From the NCBI GenBank assembly GCA_035610365.1, contig CM069435.1:62183389-62247388 (forward strand): 64,000 nucleotides of DNA, given 5' to 3'. Both the position numbers and the translations under genes were made by a program. Below are positions 36,177 through 46,751 of this stretch, one piece after another (within the stretch, counting starts at the first letter, position 1; each line of letters starts with the position of its first letter). This DNA is from Aquatica leii. Taxonomy: Eukaryota > Arthropoda > Insecta > Coleoptera > Lampyridae. A model generated the notes under the pieces. It saw nothing but the letters and a program-made list of their open reading frames with translations, had not been told where the DNA came from and made no database searches.

Positions 36177-36180
<4 letters not shown>

Positions 36181-36939
36181 TACATTGATATATTTTAAAA
36201 TGTTTTTTTTGTTAGATACAATGTGATTTTGCAGTAAAATTAGACATTATTGAAAAAAATTGATTTTACTCAAAAATCTTTATGTGGCCATAATCAGAAC
36301 ACGCTGATAAATTTTCTTTTACGGCTATTAGGTAATAAAGCTGCTTACATGTTAGTTAACGGTTAGGCAACGTAGTGCATTCCTTATGATAAACCTCATT
36401 TTTGTGCAGGTCAAAGTCATTTCTGTACATGTCAATGTTATTACTGTATAAAATAATAAATTATAAAAATGTAATCTAGGAAGCATATTATACATGCTAT
36501 ATATACACATCTCGCATAAACCTTTAAGTTGGCAACACTACTTTTAATTTGGTTACATTCTGTGGGGAGAATACTTATTGTCATTTTGGTATTTTTGACA
36601 AATCGTTGAAAGTCTCGTACTGCAATTTATTATTTTAAAACAATCTTTTTGAAGACAAAACAACATTGTAGTTATCAAATACATTATTATAGATCTTGCG
36701 CCAATAAAAAACGTAAATCAATACATTTACAAGTATTTGATAAAAAAAACTATTCTAAATATTGATAGAACTTGCAAACAAAGTCAACGAAGTATTTTAA
36801 AAACAGATCATAGTAAATTTACAGCTACAGCAACAGGTAGTGTAATTATTTATTTTCTTTGCATTTTTTTATATATGCACATGTAAAGATTCATTATACT
36901 AACTAAATTTAACAAAAATTGTTATTTTTAGATTTAAAA

Positions 36940-37285
36940 AAAAAACCGTTGACTACTATGATGTAATGAATTCTGGAATATTCGAAAACTGGTTTGAGTC
37001 GATGCTAACAAACTTAGATAAAGGTGCGTTAATAACATTAGATAATTCTTTACATTATAACAAAAAAAGTAAAAAAAAATCAACGTCCGCAATTAAAAAC
37101 CTGATATACAAGATTGGTTAACCAGTAAACCAATTAAATTTGGGGAAAGCATGGTTCAAGCAGAACTTATAGCAGTTGTCAAAAAAAAACATTCCAGTAA
37201 CAAAAAATGCGATGGATAAAATAACAAAACCCAGTAAAGGAGTTGTGCTGCGATTGCCACCATACCAAATGTAATCTTTTTATCA
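36940..37285 (+). pseudogene. DDE transposase remnant (IS630/Tc1-like superfamily)
   Basis: Starting near 36950 the frame reads YYDVMNSGIFENWFESMLTN, LDKGALITLDNSLHYNKK, then after a frameshift DIQDWLTSKPIKFGESMVQ and AELIAVVKK. After another shift comes KGVVLRLPPYQM. This matches a multi-copy insect/invertebrate transposase family of the form MNS..FE.WF...L...S.I.MDNA.YH ... VLRLPPYHCQ.NPIE. The LDN aspartate would be the second catalytic acid. The part after LPPYQ, with the third acid, is missing. Two or more frameshifts make it dead. A T-rich stretch ending in TTTTTAG at 36922-36931 suggests an intron boundary just upstream. Confidence 0.72.
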
Positions 37286-37505
37286 CTTCCTGTTGGCTAT
37301 TACAATTTTAATATAGATTTTTTTATAATCAATACATAATCCTTTACTGTAAATAGATATAAACGACGGAAAATACGTTGAATTAGTTTAACACCCGCGA
37401 AATTCAAAATCAGCTTTGAATATTTCGTCGGGATAAAACCACAACGTAAAAGGACATTGGGGGTAAGCAATGTCAATGCAATTGTGCAAACGCTACCAGA
37501 GTGAA

Positions 37506-37549
37506 CTACTAGACAGCCGTTTTGCCCTTTTGGGGCTCATCAGTAGTAG
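37506..37549 (-). ncRNA. Type I hammerhead ribozyme, copy a (core mutated)
   Basis: Same architecture as copy b, but the GAAA following stem II reads AAAA. The invariant G12 is changed, so it is expected to be inactive. Stem I and the GTC site are intact. Confidence 0.85.
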
Positions 37550-37742
37550 AAGATACACTCTAATGTTGTTCCCACAATTGCATTGACGCCGCTTATAGCT
37601 TATATTTAATTACGATAAATTAGTTTAACACCCGCAAAATTCAAAATCAGCTTTGAATAATTCGTCGGGATAAAACCACAACGTAAAAGGACATTGGGGG
37701 TAAGCAATGTCAATGCAATTGTGCAAACGCTACTAGTGTGAA

Positions 37743-37786
37743 CTACTAGACAGCCGTTTCGCCCTTTTGGGGCTCATCAGTAGTAG
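37743..37786 (-). ncRNA. Type I hammerhead ribozyme, copy b (intact core)
   Basis: Minus strand. Stem I is 6 bp (CTACTA with TAGTAG). The catalytic core is CTGATGA. Stem II is GCCC/GGGC with loop CAAAA. Then comes GAAA, a 2-bp stem III (AC/GT) around GGCT, and the GTC cleavage triplet directly before the 3' strand of stem I. All invariant hammerhead nucleotides are present. The very short stem III is typical of PLE and retrozyme hammerheads. Confidence 0.9.
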
Positions 37787-38260
37787 GAGATACACTCTAA
37801 TGTTGTTCCCACAATTGCATTGACGCCGCTTACAGCTTATATTTAATTACGACGAAGTTACAATTCAAAAGTGTTTGATGGCAGAGCCATCTCATAGTAT
37901 AATTTTACTATGTGTCTATAGTTAACTGTAAATAGTTATAAACGACGGAAAATACGTTAAATTAGTTTAACACCCGCGAAATTCAAAATCAGCTTTGAAT
38001 AATTCGTCCAATGTCTTTTTACGTTGTGGTTTTATCCCGACGAATTATTCAAAGCTGATTTTGAATTTCGCGGGTGTTAAACTAATTCAACGTATTTTCC
38101 GTCGTTTATAGTTATTTACAGTTAACTATAGACACATAGTAAAATCATACTATGAGATGGCTCTGCCATCAAACACTTTTGAATTGTAACTTCGTCGTAC
38201 TTAAATATAAGCTATAAGGGGCGTCAATGCAATTGTGGGAACAACATTAGAGTGTATCTC

Positions 38261-38304
38261 CTACTACTGATGAGCCCCAAAAGGGCGAAACGGCTGTCTA
38301 GTAG
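38261..38304 (+). ncRNA. Type I hammerhead ribozyme, copy c (intact core)
   Basis: Plus-strand copy with the same 44-nt structure as copy b and no core change. Predicted self-cleavage is after position 38298 (GTC). It lies in the right arm of the inverted array. Confidence 0.9.
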
Positions 38305-38525
38305 TTTACTCAGGTGGCGTTTGCACAATTGCATTGACATTTCTTACCCCCAATGTTCTTTTACGTTGTGGTTTTATCCCGACGAATTATTCAAAGCTGA
38401 TTTTGAATTTCGCGGGTGTTAAACTAATTCAACGTATTTTCCGTCGTTTATAGCTATTTACAGTTAACTATAGACACATAGTAAAATTATACTATGAGAT
38501 GGCTTTGCCATCAAACACTTTTGAA

Positions 38526-39390
38526 TAATTTTTTACATATACTACCTAAACAATAACGACCTATCCGATTACGGTATAAGCAACCAACCATATACCTATG
38601 CATATTGAGTAAACGCTGTAGATTTTTATTATTTGTATATGTAAATACTTATCTTTATCTGTTGCAAAATTGTAGTATAGTAGCTTCAAGAATTGTATTT
38701 TTTAATCGACGGCCATCTTGCTTCGTTTTAATTGTAGATTTGATAGAACTTTAATTCTTTTCTTACAAGCTTTTGTCGGAATAAACTAAAATTTTTTTTG
38801 AAACGTATTTTTCTTGTATATGGTATAATTATAAACTCACCACGTGCCAGATGACATATTAATCTATTTAGATGATGATTTTACTCAAATTTGTATAACA
38901 GAAAATAAAAGCATTATACAAACGCCCAAAGAATTATCTTCACCGATACATGCTCCTTAAAACTTAAGAAAGATATCACCTTTGAATATGCATCTCAAAA
39001 AGTTGTAACATATTGTTTTGTATTTCGTATCAATCAATATTTGTTCTTTAGTTAATCGCATTTGTGGTCATAACTTATTAATTCAATTTTAGCTATATGT
39101 GTACGCCAAACCTATCGTTTAAGTTGTTTATATTGTTAGTTGTTCTTAGTCGTGTCTAAGACAATTTGGATGTGTTAGTAAGTGTTGCCGTAAATATAAT
39201 ATTTTTTTTAAATTTTAAATGTAACGTAACTTATCGTAATGTTTAACTCTAGTAGAGCAAACCCTTAACTTACGTACCTAATTAACGAAAAATAGTTATT
39301 TTTTTATTAAATTAATTGTGACAACGTACATATATATCTAGGTCGATCGTATTTACGTTTGACAGCAACACAAATTAATAGATAATAGAA
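38526..39390. other. No gene recognised
   Basis: AT-rich spacer between the hammerhead array and the A-rich region. Confidence 0.5.
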
Positions 39391-42339
39391 GTTATTTGGT
39401 GTTTTTCCCCAACATGCAATTAGCTAATGGCATATCCAACCAATCGAGGGTTTTTTTGCGTTCGTAAAAATGAGATTTACGCCCCGGCATAGAACTCATA
39501 CAACACAACACACTAGCAACATAAAAACCTAGAAAGTAAACATTAGCTAAAATAAAGAACAGACTTTTAAGCATACGCTAAGGACAAAAGCCTAAAATCA
39601 AAACCCAACCCAATCAAAATAACACCCAACCCAAGTAGAAACGTAAACAAAATGCGCTTTCCCACTTCATAAAATACTACCAATCGGATGTGTTCAAACG
39701 TAACATAAAACGGGTTAATAGTTCTAAGAACCAAAGAAACTTCAACCAACAGAAAATGATGTATTAAAAGAAAAATACTCATTGCAAAGTTGACAGTAGT
39801 CGAAACGCTAACAAAGCAAAAAAAAATCAGTGCAGTCCCATAGACATTACTGAACAACAATCCAAAGCAAACCAAAAGAAGAGCAAAAAGTATAAAAAAA
39901 AGAAAAGTTACACCACAGTAAAAGACAATGCTCTAAAATCTCGTAAAATCTGAGACTACAGATATAAATCCAACCTTAAATATAATCCCGGAAACTAATG
40001 AAAGTCAAGAAATAGAAAGAAGAAAATCAAGTATAAATATCTAGCATCTTTAAAATGGTGATCTGCAGATTTAAAAAGAAAAATTAAAACAGTTGTACTA
40101 AAAAGTAATCAACAAACGATATGAGATTTTTCCAAAAAAGCAAGCAGACCCTAAAGATCCAAGAAAAGCAAAGCGAAGAAAACTTAATCAAAAATATTTT
40201 GATTAAAAGCCTACACCAGTCAAACTCAAAGGCAGAAAAACAAAACGTGACAACCACAAAGTCCCAAAAAGCTAAAAACTTAAAAAAATGTACTAATCAA
40301 AACAAAGTTTCAAACCGCATAACACAAAAGAAAACAATAAAAAACAAGAATAAGTAAAAAACATTTCTTGTTAACCAAACATCGGTAATCTTTGCCTATC
40401 CTGTAAGAATGTCACTTAAAACTTATAAGCCAAAAAACGGATTAGAATATTTTAAAAGCAAAAGACACCAAAAAAAAAAGAAATACCCTAACAGTGACTG
40501 ACACCAACAAAAATGCCGCCATGCGAAAGTACGTAGAGTACAAAAAACAACGACAGGTTAAACCAAACACAACCAAACCAACTAAATCTAACAAACAAGA
40601 GAAAGAAGAAACCTAGAAAAAACAGAAAAAGCAATGTTGCAGTAAACAGTAAAAAAAATATTACTTAAAAAAAAAGGTTTTCAAGCAACTAAGACCTAAA
40701 AAAAAAAGCAAAACCAATTGCCTTAAAGGCAAATCTCAAAGAACAAAATAAAAAAGAGAAAGAAAAATAGGGTAAGAAAGATGTCCGTTGTTTTTTCCTC
40801 CGTAGAAGAAGCGAAAAGGGAGACAAACCCTTTAATGCTCAACCAACCGCTTAAAAAACAAACCATAAAGAGAATAAAAAATTAAATTTCCAGATCAAAG
40901 AAGAAATAGAAAAAAACGGAGATAGATAAGACTTGATGATGATGCCTGATTTGCTCTTTTTTGTGTAGAAGAACAAAAAAAGAAGAACAAGATGAAAAAT
41001 AGAGATGTGACATGCAGGTAATCAATTAATCAAAAAAAGTAAGAAAAACAAAAGAGACGTAGAAAGATAAGATTATATGTAAGTGTCTGTTTTGTTCTTT
41101 TTCCGTAGAAGAAACGAATAATGCTTCAATACCCAAGCAATCACCAAAAATATAAAAAAAAAGAAAAAAAGAGAGAACGAACGTATACTAAATTCTGTTC
41201 TAAATCGGAAATCGTACTGCGAGACTTTAATGCCGACCAGCGAAATAGGGAAGGCAAAAAAAAAACCAAATTCAAAAGCAAATGAGATAATCCTATACAT
41301 GACGTATCAATCCAAAAAAAAACGGAAAGGTAGTCTGTCCTAAAGTAAGATAGAGAAAAAGGAAACTTCAAGAAATTTAAAACTACAAACAACAAGATAC
41401 CAACAAAGTATTTAAAGATTTAATTGCTGCGACGCCTATGAAAAATAAGAGAACGATTAGAAGAAAGAAACATCAAAGCATAACCAGAAATGTTAAAACG
41501 AGTAGGTGTTTAAAACGACAACAAACTTTAAAAAAGGTCGCAGAAGCAATAGATACACAGGAATAATAAAAAAACATCAAGAGAACAAGTATAATCGGAT
41601 TAGACAATGGTGTCTACTTGTTTTAATCAAACATGTTCTAACAGAAGTGGCTAAAAAAGGTGTAAATAGTTTATACTCGTCTAATAAAGCCTTAAATTGA
41701 GCGAGCTGTCTTCCATACGTCACTAATTCTTACTACTTAGAAATCAGTGTTAACGCAAGACTTAACTGATAAAAAAATGAGATTTCACGCATGATTTTAA
41801 GTTTTTGATTAGAAACCGGTTCTACCAATTTGATGGATTTGTTAGCTTCCATCGTACGCTTACGAATTGTCTAATTTTATTATTGCAGCAACATCCTTCC
41901 AAGAACGTAAAGATTGACTTTGTTCTAAACACAAGAAGAGCTTTTCCTGATAACACTTCCGAAGCTGATAAGAACAGTTGATGCTGTAAAACACCATGGG
42001 ACAAGCACAGTTTGTCAACTTAGTTACAAATTCTATAAGTAGGAAAATCTCTTCACCGGAAAAAGTAACATTCCAATCCGCTAAGTTACCGTAACAATTG
42101 TCAAAGATAACGATGTTTTATGCAACCTGGCGTAAAATTCAGTTAACCTGACGATGTAGTTAAACTACTTAGTCATGTCGTTAAGCGTTGTCATCGGTAG
42201 AAAATCAATAGCTTTGTCGACAAAACTCTTAAATTAATAGGTACAATTTACTTAAAAACGGCGTCAGATAACATTGTTTTATGCAACCGTACAGTAGGTT
42301 ATGGCCTCCTCAGAAACAAATTGCAACAACATAAATAGA
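39391..42339 (+). other. Strand-asymmetric A-rich region, probably the decayed 5' part of the R1-like element
   Basis: The plus strand is dominated by A, with long purine runs and few T, sharply unlike neighbouring DNA. Plus frames read lysine/asparagine/glutamine-rich text, such as 40121-40357. The minus frames are hydrophobic shadows. Around 41205-41235 the plus strand reads EIVLRDFNADQ, reminiscent of the DFNAH motif of non-LTR endonucleases. A-rich sense strands are usual in non-LTR ORF1/EN regions and the R1-like RT follows on the same strand, so I infer a common origin. The link is not proven. Confidence 0.35.
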
Positions 42340-44400
42340 ATACAAGTATACTAGATAAAACAAAGTTTGTAAATACTCTAAAAGAAAAACTTGACAATAC
42401 TCGCCTAATAAATATCTACAAAATCACCCGAGTCCTGACGATTGCATGTAATCGTAGTATACCGCGCTCATGGGGGGACAAGCGCAACAATACGCTCTAC
42501 TGGTGGTCGGAGGAACTAGAAGTACTGCGTCAAGCATGTAACTGCTCGAAAAAGATTGATAAGATGCACTAAACCCAGGCATGGATGACAAACGGGAGGC
42601 AGAGAAATTGTACTGAAAAGAAAAAACCCAGTACCCAGGGATGACTTATGTGGAGAATTAAATGACAATCCGTGGGGTTCTGCCTATAAGCTAGTCGCTA
42701 AAAAATTGAAGTTGGGCAAGCTAACTTGTCCCCCGGATTGCAAAATTGCAGTTCCTATTATAGCTAAAGTATTTCTTACGAGGATGTTATAAAATGAAAT
42801 CTTACCACATCTGCACCAGTACGGCGATTCGATGAGACAGAACTACAGAAACATATGTTTAATTTAAGCAATAGAAAAGCCTGATGGCATCCCAATAGAT
42901 ACAATTAAAATGATAGCTAAGGAATTCCCAGAAATTCTGTTAAAAATATATAACGACGAGCTTGCCAAAGAAAACTTCCTGGCAAAGTGGAAGCATGCAA
43001 CCCTCGTTCTGATTTTGTAGAAAACTGTCTTATAGATAACATTGCAAAAATCTACGAACGCCTACTTCTTGGTAGACTAACACAAGAAATCATAAACCAT
43101 GGTGACCTGTCTCCCGTATAGTACGGCATTAGAAAGGGCAGATGCTTTAATTTGCATTTATAACCTGGCTAAGTCCGCTAAAGAAAGCACTTGGAAGACT
43201 CGAAAGATTGGGGCAATATTTTTTTTCGACATTAAAAACGCCTTTAACTTGGTCCCGTGGTTATTCAAAAAATCAGAGTAAAAGAAATTGATTCACACAT
43301 TACAAAGATCATCATTAGCTACCTAACGAATAGGAGGATTACGTACAAGGATAGTTTAAACAACTGCATTCAACTTCAAGTTACATGTGTAGTTCTACAG
43401 ATATCGATATTGGGCCCAACCTTCTGTAACTATTTCTATGATGACATACTATCTATTCTGTTCTTGGTTCGAATATGCCTAACTGCGTATGCAGATGATC
43501 TGGAGTTACACTCCGCTTGAACTAGAAAAAAACATGAATATTGCAATCTCCAAAGTAGACGAGTAGATAAAGAACAACGGACTTGAAGTAGCCGAAGAGA
43601 AAGCCAAAGCGTTAGTCTTCACGGGTAAGTAGAAAATTAGACAAATTAAATTTATGCATGGAAAGTCATGCGTTGCCACAAAGAAAACTATGGTGTATTT
43701 AGGAGCAACACTCGACCATCAACTATCTTTTGGGTCACATTTAAAGAATACTCTAAATAAGGCAAGCAGAAGAAAAACAGCATTGGCAAAATTAATAACC
43801 AACTTCAAGAATCCGCGAAAAATGGCCGAAAAAATTCAAAGAAGGCTGACTTTGCGGATCTGTTCTGCGTATAAAATTGCGTCGTTTGAAACGGCGAAAG
43901 CCTTGGCATGCTCTACACCAATAGACTTTATAACTGAAGAAAGATTTAACGCCAAGAATGGCATGACAAAAGCAGAACGAAAGGAACTCACTCTGGAGAA
44001 ATGGCATACCCGAAAGCAACCTGAACGCGGAAACTCATTCCAGACTTGAGAAACTGGAACAGAAGAAAACACTGTCAGCTAAACTATCATAGTACTCAGG
44101 CTGTTACTGGTTACAGATGTTTACGCTCCTTCTTAGCCAAAATCCGCAAAAAAGAAGAACCATCTTGTTTTCTGTGCGGAGATGCAGTAGACGATCCCCA
44201 CCATATTATTTTCCAGTGTTACTTTTGGTAACGGAAAGAGAGGAAACGCAAAAAAATACAACCTAATTAAACAAAATATGACTCATATCATGTCAGTCAG
44301 TGAAACATCGTGAGAGGAGGTAAACGCTTTTTTAACATCGATTCTCCGTAAGAAATAAATCGAATGAAAGAACTGGTGCGAAGAAGGCTAAGAGACAAAT
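42340..44400 (+). pseudogene. R1-like non-LTR retrotransposon remnant (RT to C-terminal zinc knuckle)
   Basis: In order: a pre-RT segment with VNTLKEKLDNTRL and LYWWSEELEVLRQACN (42350-42560); RT pieces with YRPISL-type sequence degraded to a KIYERLLLGRLTQEII core near 43040-43090; LSPVQYGIRKGRCF; ISILGPTFCNYFYDDILSI (from GVPQGSILGP); and LTAYADDLELHS with the YADD catalytic box at 43476-43510. Next are VYLGATLDHQLSFGSHLKN (43690-43750), then IQRRLTLRICSAYKIASFE and IDFITEERF. The end is LNYHSTQAVTGYRCLR and CFLCGDAVDDPHHIIFQC (44080-44220), the R1-type CCHC tail. It is disabled by several stops and frameshifts, and by an internal deletion between NFKNPRKM and AEKIQRR. Order and motifs indicate the R1 clade. 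Confidence 0.8.
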
Positions 44401-46030
44401 ACGTGGCGTATTAGTTAGTTAGTTCGTTACTAGTCACTCTAGTTTTATATCTAAAGCATCTACACCGATTCTTAATTACCTGTCTATATTAGTTTATATT
44501 TACTTATATGTTATACCCAGCTGGAATATTCGAGGTTATGTAAGGGTGAAGTAAACTTAATTGTGTCCCACCTTACAGCAGGTTAAGAAATGTTTGAATA
44601 CTTTATACATTTAGGTTCATAGGTAAACAAATTTAGATAGTAGTTAGTCTACGCAACGTTAGAGAAAAAAAGTGACATTTCTACATAAATGTCAATAAAA
44701 ACATGTTTTTTGTTTTACATTATTTCTATTATATTCTGTTTTTTAACTTTGAACAAAAAATACAAATAACACGGTTGGTTATTGAAAAACATAGTTTACA
44801 TATGAAAGATAAAGCGGAAATAGTTGACATAGCCTAGACTAATCGCGTTTGTAAATAATTTTATTTTGTTGATGTGTTTTATTATTTGAAAGAAACCATG
44901 CGATTAGTATTGACAAATAAATATGATATTTGATAGTAATGGTAATTTTAGCGTTATTTATAAATAACTGTTAACTAGCTTAAAAAAAATGTTTAATTTA
45001 AAAATTAATTTAATAACATTTTATCTATGATTATAATTATTATTGCTATTATACTGATTATTTGAGTAACATAATTAATTTCAAAAGCACAAAATACACG
45101 TTAGAATTTGTGGTACCTTAGCAACCAGCATAGGTATAATTGTCACTAAATGTCAGCATCTGGCATTAAACTGTACGAATTTTATTGTTAATGTTTATAA
45201 TAATTTGGTTTTCAAATAATTGTATACGGTATATTGCTTATTTGAGCTTAATTTTATTTAAGGTATTATAAACCCACTACTGCGGTTATAATTGTATATT
45301 ATAACCTAAGCGAAAGATTATATGGCGAAACGCGAAGTGTCGAGGGATATAAGTCGCGCAGGTTATAATAAACTTCTCAACCCTGGTATATATACGATTC
45401 TTTCCACTACTAGAATTATTAAAACCTTTCTACCTGTTACTAAATCAAATTTAAAATTTAAGATATTAATTTCAAATTAAAATTCAAGTCGGTAATTGTG
45501 ACGGTTGTCATTAGTTTCATAGAATTAATTTTGACGTAATTCTTAATTGTGATTTATAACACAAAAATAAATTGATAACGCTTTTTTGCTAAAGTTACTA
45601 AAATTGTTTAAAAACATTATTACTTTAAGCATTAATTATATCTAACATATATTAAGTTTAGTAAGATTTACATTTATATAAAATCTTAAGCTTTCGCGGT
45701 TGTTATGTTTAAAATTATAAGCGATTTTCGGCTTAGACAGCGTCGTAGTAAAACACCCAGACTTAGGCTTAGTCATAGTCTCTTCTTGAGAGCCAAAACA
45801 AGAAGTAGAACTTGACCTTTGCCGTATTGTCGTTCGTGAACCCAAACAAACTGACGTTTCGCAAGACATTGCAGCTTGCACTCTGAAGATGAAGATTTTG
45901 ATAATTTGTTGTTTGTTTTTATTTTTACTGTAAATTCTAATTTATTATTCTTATTTTAATTATATTGACAATTGAATTATGTTCGACTCATATACTTGTA
46001 TAATTAATTATAATTACCATCCAATATAGC
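44401..46030. other. No gene recognised; contains a GGTTATAAT inverted-motif cluster
   Basis: AT-rich. The only standout is a cluster at 45278-45374 with three copies of a 9-bp word in alternating orientation. Confidence 0.5.
45278..45374. repeat. Alternating inverted GGTTATAAT words
   Basis: GGTTATAAT and ATTATAACC form a 9-bp-stem hairpin with loop TGTAT near 45280-45304. The second word pairs again with AGGTTATAATA near 45362-45372, as an 11-bp inverted repeat bounding a ~75-bp GC-richer segment. This could be a tiny MITE or its ends. Confidence 0.7.
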
Positions 46031-46199
46031 CTGGCCTGATGAAGTTGGCACAATAGCCAACGAGACTTAGCCACAATTACTACAGAGTTTTCTTTCTGAG
46101 TTGTGCCTACCCTCCACATCGAAGGATCTATGGTCGCATAGAAACATACCAAACTACGGTATTTTGTAGTGTTAGGATGTACGTTAAACGCTTGCATAA

Positions 46200-46745
46200 A
46201 TGCCATCTTAGCTGGACGGCCAATTTACAGGTACCAGGTGAAAAAGGTGAATAAAAACAGGATTTACTTCATTTATATTCTGATTGCTGATTTTTATATA
46301 TATTGCGTAAAATACTACTTCAAAAACATTTTCTACACTGCTAGACACTTCCTGTCAGCTATAACTTTGGCCAGACGTTTTAAAGCTCCCAAAAAAATAA
46401 TTTAACTTTACTTACATTCTCAAGCCCGATTTTACATATATATGCGGCTTAGGGGACTATATCAAAGCTATATCTTATTAGCCAGACAAATTGTATGAGC
46501 CAAAAATTTCTTCAGACACCAAATAACATTTGACCATGAGTATGAGCGCGCGGGTATTATGCGTTTCAGAGCGAGTGATATATTTATACGACCAGTTTTC
46601 CCCGTCTTAAACTTACAGTCGACTTCAATCAACACTGTGTGTATGTGTTATGTACAGTATAACAGTGAGTCTGTAAGAGTATAGCAGTTGAGTCGCTTAC
46701 CACGTGTTTTGCGAGTAAAATAAAAATATTTGCAATATTTAATAA
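46200..46745 (+). repeat. Mobile-element 5' leader (also present inverted at 54690-55140 and 59898-60350)
   Basis: This leader lies immediately upstream of the zinc-finger frame at 46752. It shares long blocks with the reverse complement of 54690-55140: CTATATCAAAGCTATATCTT, CCAGACAAATTGTA, GTATTATGCGTTTCAGAGCG, TGTACAGTATAACAGTGAGT and CTTACCACGTGTTTTG. It ends with an AATAAA-containing tail. It resembles an LTR or promoter/5'-UTR module of a mobile element rather than coding sequence, since the open frame in the other copies is broken here. Confidence 0.7.
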
Positions 46746-46751
46746 ACTATA

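Larger units (their letters stand above)
37345..38525. mobile_element. Retrozyme-like array: 342-bp units with hammerhead ribozymes, direct and inverted
   Basis: Units are delimited by the recurring TTAGTTTAACACCCGC block. In minus orientation this block occurs near 37379, 37616 and 37958. The second interval is 342 bp; the first is 237 bp because ~105 bp is deleted. From about 38008 the orientation flips, and units run in plus orientation. CAATGT(C/T)..TTTACGTTGTGG recurs at 38009 and 38351, again 342 bp apart. Each full unit contains one 44-nt hammerhead ribozyme and a distinctive TTTGATGGCA(G/A)AGCCATC hairpin. There is no open reading frame. Small non-coding tandem units with type I hammerheads are the hallmark of metazoan retrozymes, which are thought to move as circular RNAs using PLE machinery. 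Confidence 0.75.

Noticed and set aside
39392..39875. Hydrophobic minus-strand frames resembling membrane proteins
   Set aside because: They are complements of an A-rich sense strand, which always reads as Phe/Leu/Ser-rich text on the other strand. No family match.
41073..41395. Phenylalanine-rich minus frames
   Set aside because: Same shadow effect of the purine-rich plus strand.
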